From the NCBI RefSeq assembly GCF_001730525.1, contig NZ_MDFN01000005.1:1-64000 (forward strand): DNA of 64,000 nucleotides, read 5' to 3'. The number at the start of each line of letters is the position of its first letter. Within the stretch, counting starts at the first letter, position 1. Below, one piece after another: positions 55,273-64,000 of this stretch. The DNA comes from Arcticibacter eurypsychrophilus. GTDB lineage: Bacteria; Bacteroidota; Bacteroidia; Sphingobacteriales; Sphingobacteriaceae. Made by a program: the position numbers and the translations under genes. A model generated the notes under the pieces. That model had not been told where the DNA came from. It ran no database searches and saw only the letters and a list, made by a program, of their open reading frames with translations.

Positions 55273-55929
55273 CTAAGGTGCTAAACGTGTAATTTTCCAA
55301 TTTTGATTTCCCGCCAACTTGTAAACAATACGGTCGTGCAACCTGCCATGCCCTCCTTGCCAAAATTCAATAAGGGAAGGTTTCACAATATATCCTCCCC
55401 AATGGGGAGGTTTAGGAATTTCAGCAATGTCCTTATATTTTTCCTCCAGCAATTGGATGTTATTTAGTAAAAATTGTTTATTGTCTATTTCTCGACTTTG
55501 GGGAGATGCAAGTGCTCCAATCTGACTGGCTTTAGGGCGCGAATGAAAATAAGTTTCAGATTCCTTTTCATCTAGTTTTTCGAGAGTACCCTCAATTCGT
55601 ACCTGACGCTCAAGATCCTGCCAGAAGAAAACAAGTGCAGCCTTAGAATTTTTTGTTATTTCCTGACCTTTTCGACTCAGGTAATTGGTGTAAAATACGA
55701 AACCCTTATCATCGAATCCTTTAAGCAACATTATACGCGCAGAAGGTATTCCGTCTGCAGTAGCTGTAGCTAAAGTCATAATATTTGGTTCATGTATTTC
55801 AGAACTCATGGCATCTGAAAACCATGTTGAAAATTGGCTGATAGGATTTTTTGCAACATCTTCTTCTGAAAGTGTAGCAGCCCGGTAATCTTGCCTTAAA
55901 TTCTGGATAATTGCTTTATGTATGGTCAT
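55273..55929 (-). CDS. pdxH: Pyridoxamine 5'-phosphate oxidase
   Basis: A 218-residue FMN enzyme making pyridoxal phosphate. Motifs are ARIMLLKGFDDKGFVFYTNYLSRKG (FMN and substrate binding), FHSRPKASQIGA and the C-terminal WQGGHGRLHDRI with the conserved RLHDR. It is first in a unit with nuoC and nuoD, an unusual coupling of vitamin B6 synthesis with complex I. Confidence 0.95.
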   Translation of the reverse strand: MTIHKAIIQNLRQDYRAATLSEEDVAKNPISQFSTWFSDAMSSEIHEPNIMTLATATADGIPSARIMLLKGFDDKGFVFYTNYLSRKGQEITKNSKAALVFFWQDLERQVRIEGTLEKLDEKESETYFHSRPKASQIGALASPQSREIDNKQFLLNNIQLLEEKYKDIAEIPKPPHWGGYIVKPSLIEFWQGGHGRLHDRIVYKLAGNQNWKITRLAP

Positions 55930-56025
55930 AAGTATACAAATCTACTCATTGATTAATTTTAACTATTATATTTTTGTATAATAAGTTGTAAAAAACATAT
56001 AATAGATTGATATTGTTAGAAAAAT

Positions 56026-56589
56026 ATGTTAAATAAAGCTCAACCATTAAAAGGAAGTTTGCTTATATCCGAGCCATTTATGATGGACCCTAACTTTAAG
56101 CGTTCCGTATTATTACTTACAGAACATAATGAAGAAGGAACTATTGGTTATGTATTGAATCAAAAAAGTAGTTTTTTTTTAAATGATGTTATTCCGGATT
56201 GTCCTGATGCAGATTTTCCTATTTTCATCGGGGGGCCAGTAGGAGCAGATACACTTCATTTTCTTCATATATGTAATGATAGATTGGATGGAGGGTTAGA
56301 AATTGCCAAAGGGATATATTGGGGAGGTGATTTTGAAATGCTTATGCTTATGATTAATGCGAAACATATTGAAAAACATGAAATCAAGTTTTTTATTGGA
56401 TACTCTGGCTGGGAACCTGGTCAACTAAATAAAGAGCTTGAACAGAATTCATGGCTTGTTCAAAATACGTATAAACCAGAGATGATTACTAATAATAACA
56501 TTGATAATTTATGGAAAGAGATTGTTTCGCAACTTGGTCCCAAATATGCTCATATAGCTAATTTTCCAGAAAATCCACTTTGGAATTAA
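56026..56589 (+). CDS. YqgE/AlgH family protein
   Basis: A 187-residue cytoplasmic protein of the UPF0301 family. Typical segments are KGSLLISEPFMMDPNFKRSVLLLTEH (about 8-33), GTIGYVLNQ, FIGGPVGADTLHFLH and FFIGYSGWEPGQLNKEL. The family has been linked to alginate regulation in Pseudomonas, but its biochemical role is unknown. It is the only + strand gene within the nuo/pur block. Confidence 0.92.
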   Translation: MLNKAQPLKGSLLISEPFMMDPNFKRSVLLLTEHNEEGTIGYVLNQKSSFFLNDVIPDCPDADFPIFIGGPVGADTLHFLHICNDRLDGGLEIAKGIYWGGDFEMLMLMINAKHIEKHEIKFFIGYSGWEPGQLNKELEQNSWLVQNTYKPEMITNNNIDNLWKEIVSQLGPKYAHIANFPENPLWN

Positions 56590-56988
56590 AGAGTCTTATA
56601 GTTCAGAAAGTTGAAGATTTAATGTCATTTTAATATTTGAACTGCAAAGATCATACAAATCTGGTCTCGATATCTTTATGCTGGAGGTAGGTTGTATTGT
56701 GCAAGGATAATGCAATAGAACATTTCCCAACTAAGAAGCATTAATAACAGGACAGGATAATGCAACAGCGACATCACCAAAAAGAAAATCTATTGGATAA
56801 CGATTGTGAAAGAGATTACAATAGATAAAATAACTACGTGACAAATGTAAAAGATCAGTAAGCAAATTAAGTTTAGCAGATTGTGTGTTGGTAATAAAGC
56901 TGGATTCGCTTATAATCAAGTTGTTGCTTTCAGCAAAATAGGGAATAAACACCCACAATCCCAAATAATTCGACTTCGTAAATATTAA
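56590..56988. other. Gap between the YqgE gene and purE, no clear gene
   Basis: 399 bases. A 77-codon minus-strand frame (56731-56964) starts with TTG only and resembles nothing I know; it may be chance or a decayed gene. No terminator or promoter stands out. Confidence 0.4.
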
Positions 56989-57486
56989 CTATTTTGAATT
57001 AAAAGAAAGCTCCATTTCTCTAGCTGATTCTTCCACTTTAAGTTTTAAATCTTCTTTATAAGTTTTTAGTCGTTGAGTTAAGTCACAGTTTGAAAGGGCG
57101 AGTATTTGAGCGGCAAGAATTCCTGCATTTTTAGCAGCATTTAATGCGACAGTAGCTACGGGAATACCGTTTGGCATTTGTAAAATTGATAAAATCGAAT
57201 CCCATCCATCTATGGAGTTAGATGATTTAATTGGAACGCCTATAACAGGTAAATGCGTAATAGAGGCCACCATTCCTGGTAAATGAGCAGCACCACCAGC
57301 TCCCGCAATAATCACCCCAATACCTCTTTCTGATGCCGTTTTAGCATATTGAAACATCCTTTCAGGAGTTCTGTGAGCCGAAACTACTGTGATTTCAAAC
57401 TCAACACCTAAACTTAACAATATGTCCGCTGCATCTCGCATCACTGGTAAATCAGATTTGCTGCCCATTATTATTCCAACCTTCAT
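56989..57486 (-). CDS. purE: N5-carboxyaminoimidazole ribonucleotide mutase
   Basis: A 165-residue class I PurE converting N5-CAIR to CAIR in purine synthesis. The N-terminus [14 protein letters not shown] and [12 protein letters not shown] bind substrate, with the catalytic His in [20 protein letters not shown] follows. It is eight bases after purK and forms an operon with it. Confidence 0.96.
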   Translation of the reverse strand: MKVGIIMGSKSDLPVMRDAADILLSLGVEFEITVVSAHRTPERMFQYAKTASERGIGVIIAGAGGAAHLPGMVASITHLPVIGVPIKSSNSIDGWDSILSILQMPNGIPVATVALNAAKNAGILAAQILALSNCDLTQRLKTYKEDLKLKVEESAREMELSFNSK

Positions 57487-57494
57487 CTTATTTG

Positions 57495-58634
57495 TTATGC
57501 TTTAACTTTAACTATTTCCTGAATCATACGGGCTTTTTCTATCGCCTTTTCCCTGATCTCATCTATAATGGTAATATGTCCCATTTTTCTGAAAGGCTTT
57601 GTAAATTTCTTTCCATATAGATGGACATATACCCCGTCCATCTTCAGGATATCGTTTAATCCTTCATATACAGCTGGTCCTTCAAAACCGGGTTCTCCCA
57701 AAAGATTAATCATCACCGCATTGCTTATCAATCTGATATCTCCTAGCGGTAAATTAAATATAGCCCTAAGGTGTTGTTCGAATTGAGAAACAAAATTCCC
57801 TTCTATAGTATGGTGTCCGCTGTTATGCGGGCGTGGCGCTAATTCGTTTACCAATATTTCTCCATCTTTAGTAAGAAACATTTCTACAGCAAGCAGCCCT
57901 GTTATCTTTAGCGCATTAGCAATTTCTAAAGCGAGAAATTCTGCTCTTTGCTGAATTTCTAATGTTAATGTAGATGGAGAAATAAGAAACTCTACGAGGT
58001 TGGCTTCACTATTGAATTCCATCTCTACACAAGGATACGCTTTTGTTTCTCCGTCATTATTTCGGGCAACAATAACTGCAATTTCGCGATCGAAATCTAT
58101 CCATTCTTCAATGATACTAGGCTCATCAAAAGCATGTTTGAAGTCCCCTTCATTATTTATTTTCTTCACTCCTTTTCCATCATAACCATCTCTCCTTAAC
58201 TTTTGAATATAAGGGAATGGGATAACAGCAGTCTTAAGAAATTCTTTGGATGTGATGAGCTGAAATGGAGCAGAAGGGATATCGTGTTGTTTGAAAAACT
58301 CTTTCTGCAGCCCCTTATCCTGAATAAGGCGGATAACACGCGGCTCTGGATAAACTAATACACCTTCTTCTTCTAACTTTTGAAGGGCATCTACGTTTAC
58401 TTTTTCGATTTCAATAGTTAACAAATCTGTATTTTTTCCAAATTCATACACGGTCTCATAATCGGTTAAAGAACCAACTACAAATTTGTTACACAAGTGC
58501 TTGCAAGATGCATCAGGGTCAGGGTCTAAAACTCGGATGTTGACATTGTAGTTTATAGCTTCCTGAATTAGCATACGGCCAAGTTGACCGCCTCCAAGAA
58601 TTCCTACACGCAAATCACCATAAAATGCTTTCAT
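57495..58634 (-). CDS. purK: N5-carboxyaminoimidazole ribonucleotide synthase
   Basis: A 379-residue ATP-grasp enzyme making N5-CAIR from AIR, ATP and bicarbonate. It has the N-terminal [12 protein letters not shown] nucleotide-like fold and the C-terminal ATP-grasp motif [18 protein letters not shown]. It is upstream of purE and 86 bases downstream of nuoB on the same strand. Confidence 0.96.
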   Translation of the reverse strand: MKAFYGDLRVGILGGGQLGRMLIQEAINYNVNIRVLDPDPDASCKHLCNKFVVGSLTDYETVYEFGKNTDLLTIEIEKVNVDALQKLEEEGVLVYPEPRVIRLIQDKGLQKEFFKQHDIPSAPFQLITSKEFLKTAVIPFPYIQKLRRDGYDGKGVKKINNEGDFKHAFDEPSIIEEWIDFDREIAVIVARNNDGETKAYPCVEMEFNSEANLVEFLISPSTLTLEIQQRAEFLALEIANALKITGLLAVEMFLTKDGEILVNELAPRPHNSGHHTIEGNFVSQFEQHLRAIFNLPLGDIRLISNAVMINLLGEPGFEGPAVYEGLNDILKMDGVYVHLYGKKFTKPFRKMGHITIIDEIREKAIEKARMIQEIVKVKA

Positions 58635-58720
58635 TGTTGCAAGTTTAGTTTAAATCTGCGAAAAAAACTAATTTAAGTCTACTACCTGAATAGGATTTAG
58701 TATGTTCACTTGAATGTTAA

Positions 58721-59206
58721 CTAGCTGGAAGTCAAAAGACTCTCTCCCCTAATTTTTTTTTGCAATTCGATGATTCCTCCAATTAATGCTTCAGGTCGGG
58801 GCGGACATCCCTGCACATAGATATCAACTGGTATAATCCTATCAACTCCTTTCACCACATGGTAGCCATATTGCCAATAAGGCCCCCCGCAATTTGAGCA
58901 GGAGCCCATTGAAATAACATATCTGGGTTCGGGCATTTGTTCATATAATCTACGAATACGCTCAGCCATTTTAAAGGTAACCGTACCTGCGATGATGATC
59001 ACATCAGATTGGCGGGGAGTAGGACGTGGAAAAACCCCAAGCCTATCCAAATCAAAATTGGCAGAATAAGCACCCATCATCTCAATTGCACAACAAGCTA
59101 TACCGAAACTTACAGGCCATAAAGAAGAAAGTCTGGCCCAATTCAATAAATCATCCAGCTTCGTAACTATAATTCCTCCATCCTGGGACATTTTATCAAG
59201 ACTCAT
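58721..59206 (-). CDS. nuoB: NADH-quinone oxidoreductase subunit B
   Basis: A 161-residue PSST-type subunit carrying cluster N2, the last cluster before quinone. Ligands are Cys38 and Cys39 (ACCAIEMM), the Cys in GSCSNCGG and the Cys in [10 protein letters not shown]. It overlaps nuoA by four bases (ATGA). Its usual neighbour nuoC lies 3.4 kb away behind purKE, the YqgE gene and pdxH. Confidence 0.96.
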   Translation of the reverse strand: MSLDKMSQDGGIIVTKLDDLLNWARLSSLWPVSFGIACCAIEMMGAYSANFDLDRLGVFPRPTPRQSDVIIIAGTVTFKMAERIRRLYEQMPEPRYVISMGSCSNCGGPYWQYGYHVVKGVDRIIPVDIYVQGCPPRPEALIGGIIELQKKIRGESLLTSS

Positions 59207-59793
59207 TTCTGTATTCTTTTAAAAGCAGGCTTAAATGCCGGCTTTACATTAGGTTGTGTAATTACATTTTCTTTTTCAGCCACTAAAGGAAAGGAATCCA
59301 TTGAAAATGATTTTACTGTATATATTTCTGAATTAATCCTATCATAAGCACTCAATGGAATGCCAGTATCAATCACAGTTAAAATAGGGTTGGGTTTGAT
59401 CCAATTCAAATCTTTACGCATCCAGACATAAACCAAACCAAGTAAAAGAACACCTACAAAAATAAACATTTCAATTAAAGTAAGCCAGCCCCATGCATGG
59501 TCTGCCAGAATAAGCTCCTTTTGACCAAAAACAGTTGACCAGGGGAAAATAAATATCATCTCTACTTCAAACAATAAAAACACCAATGCTATAACGTAAA
59601 AACGGGTATTCACCTGAATCCACGCATTACCTGTAGGTTCTTCACCACACTCATAAGAGCTTAACTTAGTTTCGTTTGGTTTGGAGGGAGCAAGAAAACC
59701 GGATAGTAATATTGTGCCAGACACGAGTAGGAGACCTGTGATGAGGATTATAAATACTTTTCCAAATTCGGTTAATTGAGATACCTCTTCCAT
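59203..59793 (-). CDS. nuoA: NADH-quinone oxidoreductase subunit A, with C-terminal extension
   Basis: A 196-residue inner-membrane subunit with three helices and the conserved [25 protein letters not shown] loop region plus [13 protein letters not shown]. Most NuoA proteins are about 120-150 residues; here a roughly 60-residue polar, basic tail (from about 140) follows the third helix, ending [13 protein letters not shown] 59793 is preferred over a TTG at 59844. Confidence 0.93.
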   Translation of the reverse strand: MEEVSQLTEFGKVFIILITGLLLVSGTILLSGFLAPSKPNETKLSSYECGEEPTGNAWIQVNTRFYVIALVFLLFEVEMIFIFPWSTVFGQKELILADHAWGWLTLIEMFIFVGVLLLGLVYVWMRKDLNWIKPNPILTVIDTGIPLSAYDRINSEIYTVKSFSMDSFPLVAEKENVITQPNVKPAFKPAFKRIQK

Positions 59794-60088
59794 GCGCTCA
59801 AAATTACATAATAATTGCTTGAATACAGACTGGATAAAGATCAAGTTCAGAGGAGTGCTAAATTTGAATAGAATAACTAAATAACTATGAGCACATCAAA
59901 TAGTTGTGTTGTATACTTGACATACACGACATTACCAATAACTACTGAACAGATCAGGTAAAGGTCGAGTTCAAAGAAATACCAAATTGAAAATGTATGG
60001 AAAACAATGCTATTTTGAGCATTTCCAGATATAGATGATGTCCCTGGATATAAGAAATTAATAAAAACACCTTATTATTACTACAAAA
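59794..60088. other. Intergenic region between divergent nuoA and rpmH
   Basis: No supported gene. It is AT-rich and should hold the nuoA promoter; a minus-strand TAATTTTG (59806-59799) resembles a -7 element but would start transcription practically at the nuoA ATG. Confidence 0.4.
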
Positions 60089-60119
60089 TTTGACAATAAA
60101 AAAAATCTCCCTATATTTG
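60089..60119 (+). promoter_or_regulatory. Sigma-ABfr-type promoter of rpmH
   Basis: TTTG (60089-60092), a 19-base spacer and TATATTTG (60112-60119) match the Bacteroidota consensus in full. The leader before the rpmH ATG would be about 33 bases. Confidence 0.8.
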
Positions 60120-60157
60120 CGCTCTTTGTAAGAATAGAGACACATTTTATATAAGTC

Positions 60158-60316
60158 ATGAAAAGAACATTCCAGCCTTCCCAAAGGAAAAGAAGAAATA
60201 AGCACGGATTCAGAGAGCGTATGAGTACTGCCAATGGTAGAAGAATATTAGCTTCAAGAAGAGCCAAAGGTAGAAAAAGATTGACAGTATCAGACGAACG
60301 TAGTCATAAAGCATAG
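60158..60316 (+). CDS. rpmH: Ribosomal protein bL34
   Basis: A 52-residue basic protein of the large ribosomal subunit. The start [20 protein letters not shown] is canonical, followed by [23 protein letters not shown] short tail ([10 protein letters not shown]) extends beyond the common bacterial end. It directly precedes rnpA, the classic order. Confidence 0.97.
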   Translation: MKRTFQPSQRKRRNKHGFRERMSTANGRRILASRRAKGRKRLTVSDERSHKA

Positions 60317-60382
60317 TATTGATCGTAGCTATCTCCCTGCGGATCTGCAGAGTATCTGCATTTAGGCTAGCGCAATCAATAT

Positions 60383-60775
60383 ATGTACACATTTAAAAAA
60401 GAAGAACGGTTATGTAATAAAAGGCTTTTAAAAAAGCTTTTTACGAACGGTTCTTCTTTTTTAGTTTACCCGTTTCGAGTTGTTCATTTACTCGAATTAC
60501 TACCTTCCAGCTATCCTGTTCAGGTACTTGTTGCCGTTCCCAAACGCAAATTTAAGCGCGCCGCTGATCGCAATTTGCTAAAGCGAAGAGTCCGTGAGGC
60601 GTACAGATTGCATAAAGATTTGTCTTTATATTCATTTCTAAGCAAGAAAAATCAACAGATTATGCTTTCTTTACATTACATAGGCAACGAAATTGCCGAT
60701 TACAGTGTAATTGAGAAAAAGCTTTTATTGGTTTTAAAGCAATTGAATAAGGTGTATGGTGAGGAAATTAATTGA
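60383..60775 (+). CDS. rnpA: Ribonuclease P protein component
   Basis: A 130-residue basic protein that binds the RNase P RNA for tRNA 5' maturation. The RNR motif is in [18 protein letters not shown] (about 58-75), and the N-terminal [17 protein letters not shown] is typical. It overlaps yidD by 20 bases. Confidence 0.95.
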   Translation: MYTFKKEERLCNKRLLKKLFTNGSSFLVYPFRVVHLLELLPSSYPVQVLVAVPKRKFKRAADRNLLKRRVREAYRLHKDLSLYSFLSKKNQQIMLSLHYIGNEIADYSVIEKKLLLVLKQLNKVYGEEIN

Positions 60776-61001
60776 TGCAGTTTTATGGGTTATCGGCCTT
60801 ACATTTCTCCTGTTAATACGGTTCTACCAGTACTTTATATCACCGCTATCCGGTGCATCCTGTAGATTTACACCAACCTGTTCCCAGTATGGTGTGGAGG
60901 CAATTAAAAAGCATGGTCCCTTTAAAGGTGGTTGGCTAACGCTAAAACGAATATCCAAATGCCATCCATGGGGAAGTCATGGTCATGATCCCGTTCCTTA
61001 A
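60756..61001 (+). CDS. yidD: Membrane protein insertion efficiency factor YidD
   Basis: An 81-residue membrane-associated protein with an N-terminal hydrophobic helix and the full family signature [20 protein letters not shown] followed by [14 protein letters not shown] and CHPWG. It helps YidC-dependent insertion. It overlaps rnpA, so they are coupled; yidC itself is not next to it here. Confidence 0.95.
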   Translation: MVRKLIDAVLWVIGLTFLLLIRFYQYFISPLSGASCRFTPTCSQYGVEAIKKHGPFKGGWLTLKRISKCHPWGSHGHDPVP

Positions 61002-61033
61002 CTTATATTATTGTCCCAATTTATCTTATTAAA

Positions 61034-61720
61034 ATGGCTTTAATTCTTCAAATTGAAACTTCAACCATCTCCTGCTCTGTAGCTCTTTCAGAAAACGGAC
61101 AAACTCTTTCATTCAAAGAGGCAGCCGAACGGAATATTCACGCTTCCAGTATCACTTTATTTATTGAAGATGTCATGAAAGTGGCAGATAAGAAATTGAC
61201 AGACCTTGATGCAGTTGCCGTAAGCATGGGACCTGGATCTTATACAGGCTTACGTATAGGCGTTTCTACGGCTAAAGGACTTTGTTATGGACTAAGTATT
61301 CCACTGATTGCTATTGATACCTTAAAAGCAATGGCTGCTAGCATAAAAATTAATTTAGGTAGTGGAGAGCATTTATATTGTCCAATGATCGATGCCAGAA
61401 GAATGGAGGTGTATTCTGCGATATACAATGCCGAATTAGTTCCGATTAGCCCTATAGCCGCAAATGTCATAGAAGAAACATCGTTCTCTTCTATTCTAGA
61501 AAAACATAAGGTTGTGTTCTTTGGAGATGGAGCAGAAAAGTGCATCGCATCACTAGGAAATCACCCTAATGCAATTTTTATTACTGACTTTACTAATTCC
61601 GCAGTTGATCATAATGCACAGGCTTATGACAAATATAATACGCAATTATTTGAAGATCTAGCCTATTTTGAGCCCTACTATTTAAAAGATTTTGTCGCGA
61701 CAACTCCTAAAGCCGTTTAA
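61034..61720 (+). CDS. tsaB: tRNA threonylcarbamoyladenosine complex protein TsaB
   Basis: A 228-residue ASKHA-fold partner of TsaD in t6A synthesis. The N-terminus LILQIETSTISCSVALSENG and MGPGSYTGLRIGVSTAKGL are diagnostic. Functionally linked with mtaB in this window, which modifies t6A further. It overlaps the convergent DUF5723 gene by four bases. Confidence 0.94.
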   Translation: MALILQIETSTISCSVALSENGQTLSFKEAAERNIHASSITLFIEDVMKVADKKLTDLDAVAVSMGPGSYTGLRIGVSTAKGLCYGLSIPLIAIDTLKAMAASIKINLGSGEHLYCPMIDARRMEVYSAIYNAELVPISPIAANVIEETSFSSILEKHKVVFFGDGAEKCIASLGNHPNAIFITDFTNSAVDHNAQAYDKYNTQLFEDLAYFEPYYLKDFVATTPKAV

Positions 61721-63147
61721 TCCCTGTTTCCAAATAGCTTACGTAAGATGCCAGTTCCTGGCATTCTATGATTAATACCCGGAATATAGTTTTCATTTTG
61801 GGGATAACTAACTACTCTTCCAAACTTTAACGCAAAGCCGATATAGGCAGATGCACCTGCAATGCCCTCATTGAAATTCTCCTTTCTGGACTCTTCATTC
61901 TGAGTTAATAATACAGTGGAATGATAAGATTGCAGAATATTATCTGATCCAATAAAAAATTCCACATTTGGCGATTTTAACATCACCTGTCCGCCCACTT
62001 GAAAATATTCATTCAAGTTATAAGCTCCAGAAACGCTTAGATTCAAAACCTTATATCGATAAGAATTCATTAATACGATATCACCACTATGATTGAAAAG
62101 GCTTTTAGAAATCAATATTGATGGTTTGAAAGCACCTATTTCTTTATTGACAAGCGCTTCAGCCTTTCCATTAATTAACGTTGTGTAACGTTGCTGGACT
62201 AATGAATTTTGTATATAATTCAGTTGGTCATTCGAATCTCCAAGAGGATCTATGACAATGCTTCCGTCGTTCCTGTACGACTTTTTCCCCCATCTTATAA
62301 ATCCTATATCTTTCAAATTGGTTAACACATATAATCCATTTTTAAGCTTAAAATTACCGCTAAGGGATACCGACATACCTGGATTTTTAAATCCAGGGTT
62401 TAAATAATCCCGATCAATATCATGATAATTATAGCTGCTCTTTAAATCGCCATCAATATTAAATGTGTTAGTTCTAGGAATTAACACCACAGATGAAACC
62501 TTTATGGAGTTTTGAGCAATTCCACTCAGATAACTTACTTTTACTCCATAACTGAACATCTTGTTATATTGCTCCTTGTATGTAAAACCGATCTGATGGT
62601 AGGATTGAGCCTCTATATTTGTTGCCGACAGTTGATCCTTACCCTTCCTATCCATGTATTGTATCACTCCATTTTCACTCGTATCTGTTCTGGTTTTAAA
62701 AACAATCAAGGCTTGATTATGCAGTTTTCCTTGCGTTTCAGCTCTTGTTTGCCAGGAGAAGCCCAGTTCACGTTGATATTTAACCGTTTTAAGAAGGCGA
62801 AACATGAGTAAATAGGTATTTGTACTGACATTAAATCTGTTAAACTTTCGGGAATCCACATCAAGGGGCGTATACGATAAACCGTTATCATAAAGTATAC
62901 TATTTTTTAGTGCTGCTTTACCAGGACCCGAAAAACTAGCATTAACCCCGCTGTTAGGAAAAAAAAAGTTAGACGCAAACTGCCTGCTATTATCAAGTTC
63001 AAAAGACTTTTGAGAAGGATTTTCAAATGAGTCCCATAACGTTCCTGTTCCGTATAGCGAAAACTTTTGTGCAGCAACAGGATGGGCCCAAGCAAATGCT
63101 AAAGTTGATAAAAGAATACACCTAGCTGATTTACAATTTATAAGCAT
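61717..63147 (-). CDS. DUF5723 family outer-membrane protein
   Basis: A 476-residue exported protein. ATG 63147 gives a good signal peptide (ending PVAAQ) and overlaps the upstream gene by 17 bases; the open frame continues upstream only through that gene. The mature part begins FSLYGTGTLWDSFENPSQ and resembles the PorV/DUF5723 type of Bacteroidota beta-barrel, with many alternating strands and GVKVSYLSGIAQNS. Function is not known; such proteins are often tied to gliding or surface-protein traits. Probably co-transcribed with the preceding propeller-like gene. Confidence 0.8.
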   Translation of the reverse strand: MLINCKSARCILLSTLAFAWAHPVAAQKFSLYGTGTLWDSFENPSQKSFELDNSRQFASNFFFPNSGVNASFSGPGKAALKNSILYDNGLSYTPLDVDSRKFNRFNVSTNTYLLMFRLLKTVKYQRELGFSWQTRAETQGKLHNQALIVFKTRTDTSENGVIQYMDRKGKDQLSATNIEAQSYHQIGFTYKEQYNKMFSYGVKVSYLSGIAQNSIKVSSVVLIPRTNTFNIDGDLKSSYNYHDIDRDYLNPGFKNPGMSVSLSGNFKLKNGLYVLTNLKDIGFIRWGKKSYRNDGSIVIDPLGDSNDQLNYIQNSLVQQRYTTLINGKAEALVNKEIGAFKPSILISKSLFNHSGDIVLMNSYRYKVLNLSVSGAYNLNEYFQVGGQVMLKSPNVEFFIGSDNILQSYHSTVLLTQNEESRKENFNEGIAGASAYIGFALKFGRVVSYPQNENYIPGINHRMPGTGILRKLFGNRD

Positions 63148-64000
63148 ACAGGTTCCCATCATTACTTCCGCAAATGAGGTAGCGTAAACCATCATTCCTG
63201 ATTGTACCCATATAGAACTCTCCCGTGCCTTTAACCGGAAAACCTTTAGAAAGATTGCCTTCATTGTCAAATAAGTATAATTCATTTTTTTGGTAAGAAG
63301 ATACAGCAATATTCCAGGTCCCTTGATCCACAGAAAAAAACTGTAGATTGTTTTTAGAAGAGTTTTCGAAATCATAACTAAAAACAGTCGTATTGTCCTT
63401 ATTTAACACAGATAAGCTATTATTGTCCAGGTAAATATACTCAGGATTACTATCACCTGTTATATTTTTATAACTAAAAATATGATTTTCATCCCACACG
63501 CCAACACTCGTACGTGTTATTGCTCCATTAAAAGGTATTTCATGCAACACCCCCGCCGTATCCGTAGTCACAATCCAGGAGTCGTTAAGATTCTCCGATA
63601 TAACAGGAAAAAGATTATTTTTAAATTCAGTGACAACCGTGTTTTCCTCTACATGATGAATTAAAGAACCATTCATAGCATTAAAAAAGAAGAATTCCCC
63701 CGATTGAGTGCCCACAATGATATAATGTAATTTCCCAATTTCTGCGTAAAGAGGAGCTGAACACAGTTTCGATGGCATGTTTTTATTCCAGCCTTCCAAC
63801 TCTTTCCCTGCTAAAGTATAGGCTAATATCTTGTTCTGAGCAGCAATTAATAGGTATGACTGAGCCGGGTCTGTTCCTGTTAGCGTTAAGCCATATACCG
63901 TTTTTTGTGGAAGAGAAAGCGGATAGCCTTCTACAGCAGTACCATCAGGATGGATTCGGTATATTTTATCTTCTGTATTAAACAAAATAGATTCATCATT
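63131..64000 (-). CDS. Beta-propeller repeat protein, N-terminus beyond the window
   Basis: At least 289 residues; the frame is open to the window edge, so the start is missing. The visible part is made of repeats of about 45 residues with patterns such as KILAYTLAGKELEGW and ELYLFDNEGNLSKGFPV, ending with DGNLYAYKL, typical of PQQ/WD-like propellers. It is upstream of and overlaps the DUF5723 gene, so both likely work together in the envelope. I cannot name the whole protein from this part. Confidence 0.7.
   Translation of the reverse strand, partial: NDESILFNTEDKIYRIHPDGTAVEGYPLSLPQKTVYGLTLTGTDPAQSYLLIAAQNKILAYTLAGKELEGWNKNMPSKLCSAPLYAEIGKLHYIIVGTQSGEFFFFNAMNGSLIHHVEENTVVTEFKNNLFPVISENLNDSWIVTTDTAGVLHEIPFNGAITRTSVGVWDENHIFSYKNITGDSNPEYIYLDNNSLSVLNKDNTTVFSYDFENSSKNNLQFFSVDQGTWNIAVSSYQKNELYLFDNEGNLSKGFPVKGTGEFYMGTIRNDGLRYLICGSNDGNLYAYKL

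Noticed and set aside
56731-56964. 77-codon minus-strand open frame between the YqgE gene and purE
   Set aside because: Only a TTG start, no recognisable domain and no supporting context; it could be a decayed gene but nothing proves it.
1-64000. tRNA or rRNA genes, CRISPR arrays, insertion sequences or prophage genes
   Set aside because: No cloverleaf with a conserved T-loop, no repeat-spacer pattern, no transposase or integrase frame was seen on either strand.

Overview
The window looks like chromosome of a Bacteroidota bacterium of the Sphingobacteriaceae (Pedobacter-like). The evidence is AT-rich intergenic DNA, sigma-ABfr-type promoters (TTTG-N19-TAnnTTTG) at rpmH and at a small-RNA candidate, many secreted glycoside hydrolases, Bacteroidota-typical families (DUF3826, DUF5723, the LVIVD-free glutaminase A family) and Bacteroidota-style ECF sigma genes. 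This placement is inference from gene content; no rRNA gene is present.

Layout. 1-7600: carbohydrate-degradation genes (GH2; two overlapping GH43-CBM6 enzymes) around a small NAD(P)-binding reductase. 7600-8100: a gene graveyard holding remnants of a manganese catalase and a histidine kinase. 8243-12169: a periplasmic molybdenum hydroxylase operon (2Fe-2S, FAD, Mo subunits). 12172-18782: a TetR-controlled RND efflux operon with four copies of a palindromic operator. 19006-27006: OmpA and PRC-barrel proteins, an M16 peptidase, a DUF3826 protein, cysteine synthase and LrgAB. 27302-32596: an outer-membrane protein of unknown role, a glutaminase A-family protein, a GH3 remnant and a GH88 enzyme. 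32700-35337: the methionine importer metNIQ with an unusual leader. 35440-36046: a pyruvate-oxidase remnant joined to a truncated thioredoxin-like gene. 36185-38609: an acyltransferase and an S41 peptidase. 38884-42663: a second, paralogous molybdenum hydroxylase operon. 43522-50914: housekeeping genes (MBL hydrolase, ubiX, mtaB, lgt, suhB, nfuA, purB). 51275-53594: an ECF sigma locus. 53599-59793: complex I genes nuoABCD interleaved with purKE and pdxH. 60158-61720: rpmH-rnpA-yidD-tsaB. 61717-64000: a DUF5723 outer-membrane protein and a beta-propeller protein cut by the window end.

The most interesting system is at 51275-53594. An ECF sigma factor is followed by a membrane protein that appears to join an anti-sigma-like cytoplasmic N-terminus to a periplasmic trypsin/HtrA-like protease with an intact His-Asp-Ser triad. 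Two nearly twin tiny lipoproteins are divergent from it. The sigma gene and both lipoprotein genes carry the same promoter pattern, GGTTAC-N15-GTAT, with identical spacing, which makes a self-contained, autoregulated regulon likely. Further points of note are a short coupled upstream reading frame with three consecutive His codons in front of metN, a GH43 enzyme with an internal duplication whose second copy has lost a catalytic Asp, a small-RNA candidate before ubiX, and at least six gene remnants in the intergenic gaps.
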